From: Clostridiales bacterium
Lineage (GTDB): Bacteria; Bacillota_A; Clostridia; Peptostreptococcales; Anaerovoracaceae
Length of the DNA stretch: 6,504 nt
Assembly: GCA_015058265.1 (NCBI GenBank)
Contig: SVCR01000044.1
Span: forward strand, 1-6,504
Reading direction: 5' to 3'
This document shows positions 6,269 through 6,504 of the stretch, in pieces. Each line of letters opens with the position of its first letter. The stretch's first letter is position 1. The notes under the pieces were generated by a model. It searched no databases and was not told the origin of the DNA. It worked only from the letters and a program-made list of their open reading frames with translations. The translations under genes were made by a program, and so were the position numbers.

Positions 6269-6504
6269 ATGAAGAGATACGACAATATAGTCCTGAATAA
6301 GCTGCTCGACAGTTACGAAAAGAGTACCGGGTATGCTGCGGAGCATTACACAGCTCGTAAGTACGATGATTCCTGCAAGGGAGATAAAATGCCGCAGGCT
6401 GCAAACACAGCTGCGCATCGTCGTGGAGTATTCTGCCATATAGACCGGAGAAGTTTTCCCGATTATTTTGACACAGCTTCCGGTGCATATGAGACACTGC
6501 ATGA
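6269..6504 (+). CDS. jetD: Wadjet protein JetD, N-terminal fragment (cut by window end)
   Basis: The first 78 codons of a frame that runs off the window. JetD is the Toprim-type, topoisomerase VI-A-like nuclease that cleaves plasmid DNA once the JetABC motor has recognised a circle; the full protein is usually several hundred residues, so the Toprim catalytic part is not visible. The opening KRYDNIVLNKLLDSYEKS and the later RRSFPDYFDTASGAYETLH recall the start of DUF3322/DUF2220-type JetD proteins, which have a helix and then a strand segment ending in a PxYFD-like motif. Between them lies a poorly conserved stretch (about residues 20-50) with no features I recognise, possibly an insertion. 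ATG 6269 is the only standard start downstream of the in-frame TAA at 6242. The gap from jetC is 33 bases. The identity rests on the fourth position of a jet operon plus this short similarity. Confidence 0.8.
   Translation, partial: MKRYDNIVLNKLLDSYEKSTGYAAEHYTARKYDDSCKGDKMPQAANTAAHRRGVFCHIDRRSFPDYFDTASGAYETLH

Noticed and set aside
6086..6502. Antisense open frames opposite the end of jetC and the start of jetD
   Set aside because: They overlap the JetC Walker B region and the JetD start; the peptides are Cys/His/Leu-rich with no recognisable motif.

Overview
The window holds most of a Wadjet (JetABCD) plasmid-defence operon on the + strand, with the end of an unrelated gene in front of it. 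Wadjet is a dedicated bacterial SMC/condensin-like complex (JetA kleisin, JetB MukE-like, JetC SMC-type ATPase) plus a Toprim-type nuclease (JetD). It recognises and cuts circular plasmid DNA. The gene order, the sizes and the JetC ATPase motifs all fit. The system is known; I see no clearly new defence system here, but several local details deserve a look.

Layout: (1) Bases 2-874 are the 3' part of a gene whose start lies outside the window. It encodes a GHKL-type ATP-binding domain of the AlbA/Schlafen-RecG-like regulator class, then a winged-helix DNA-binding domain. (2) A 20-base gap. (3) jetA, 895-2292. (4) jetB, 2298-2963, whose Shine-Dalgarno overlaps the jetA stop. (5) jetC, 2963-6235, whose ATG shares one base with the jetB stop (TAATG). 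(6) A 33-base gap with a 5-codon mini-ORF. (7) The first 78 codons of jetD, 6269-6504, cut off by the window end. No gene-free stretch exceeds 33 bases, and I see no RNA genes, insertion sequences, CRISPR array or terminator.

How the genes work together: by family knowledge, JetC dimerises through its hinge and binds ATP at head domains formed by its two ends. JetA bridges the heads, JetB binds JetA, and the assembly extrudes DNA loops. When it meets a small closed circle, the JetD nuclease cuts the DNA. The tight coupling of jetA, jetB and jetC suits subunits needed in fixed ratios. jetD is set off by a longer gap and a weaker ribosome site. The upstream regulator-like gene could be read through into the operon, but its base composition is clearly more AT-rich, so it may be an independent neighbour.

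Organism: strong AGGAGG-type ribosome sites, intermediate GC (sampled blocks of the jet genes about 52-57% GC, the upstream gene about 27-40%) and the Firmicutes-like style of JetA and JetB suggest a Gram-positive Firmicute, probably a gut or rumen Clostridia-type bacterium. This is inference; nothing in the window fixes the species. I do not assign the Wadjet subtype firmly.
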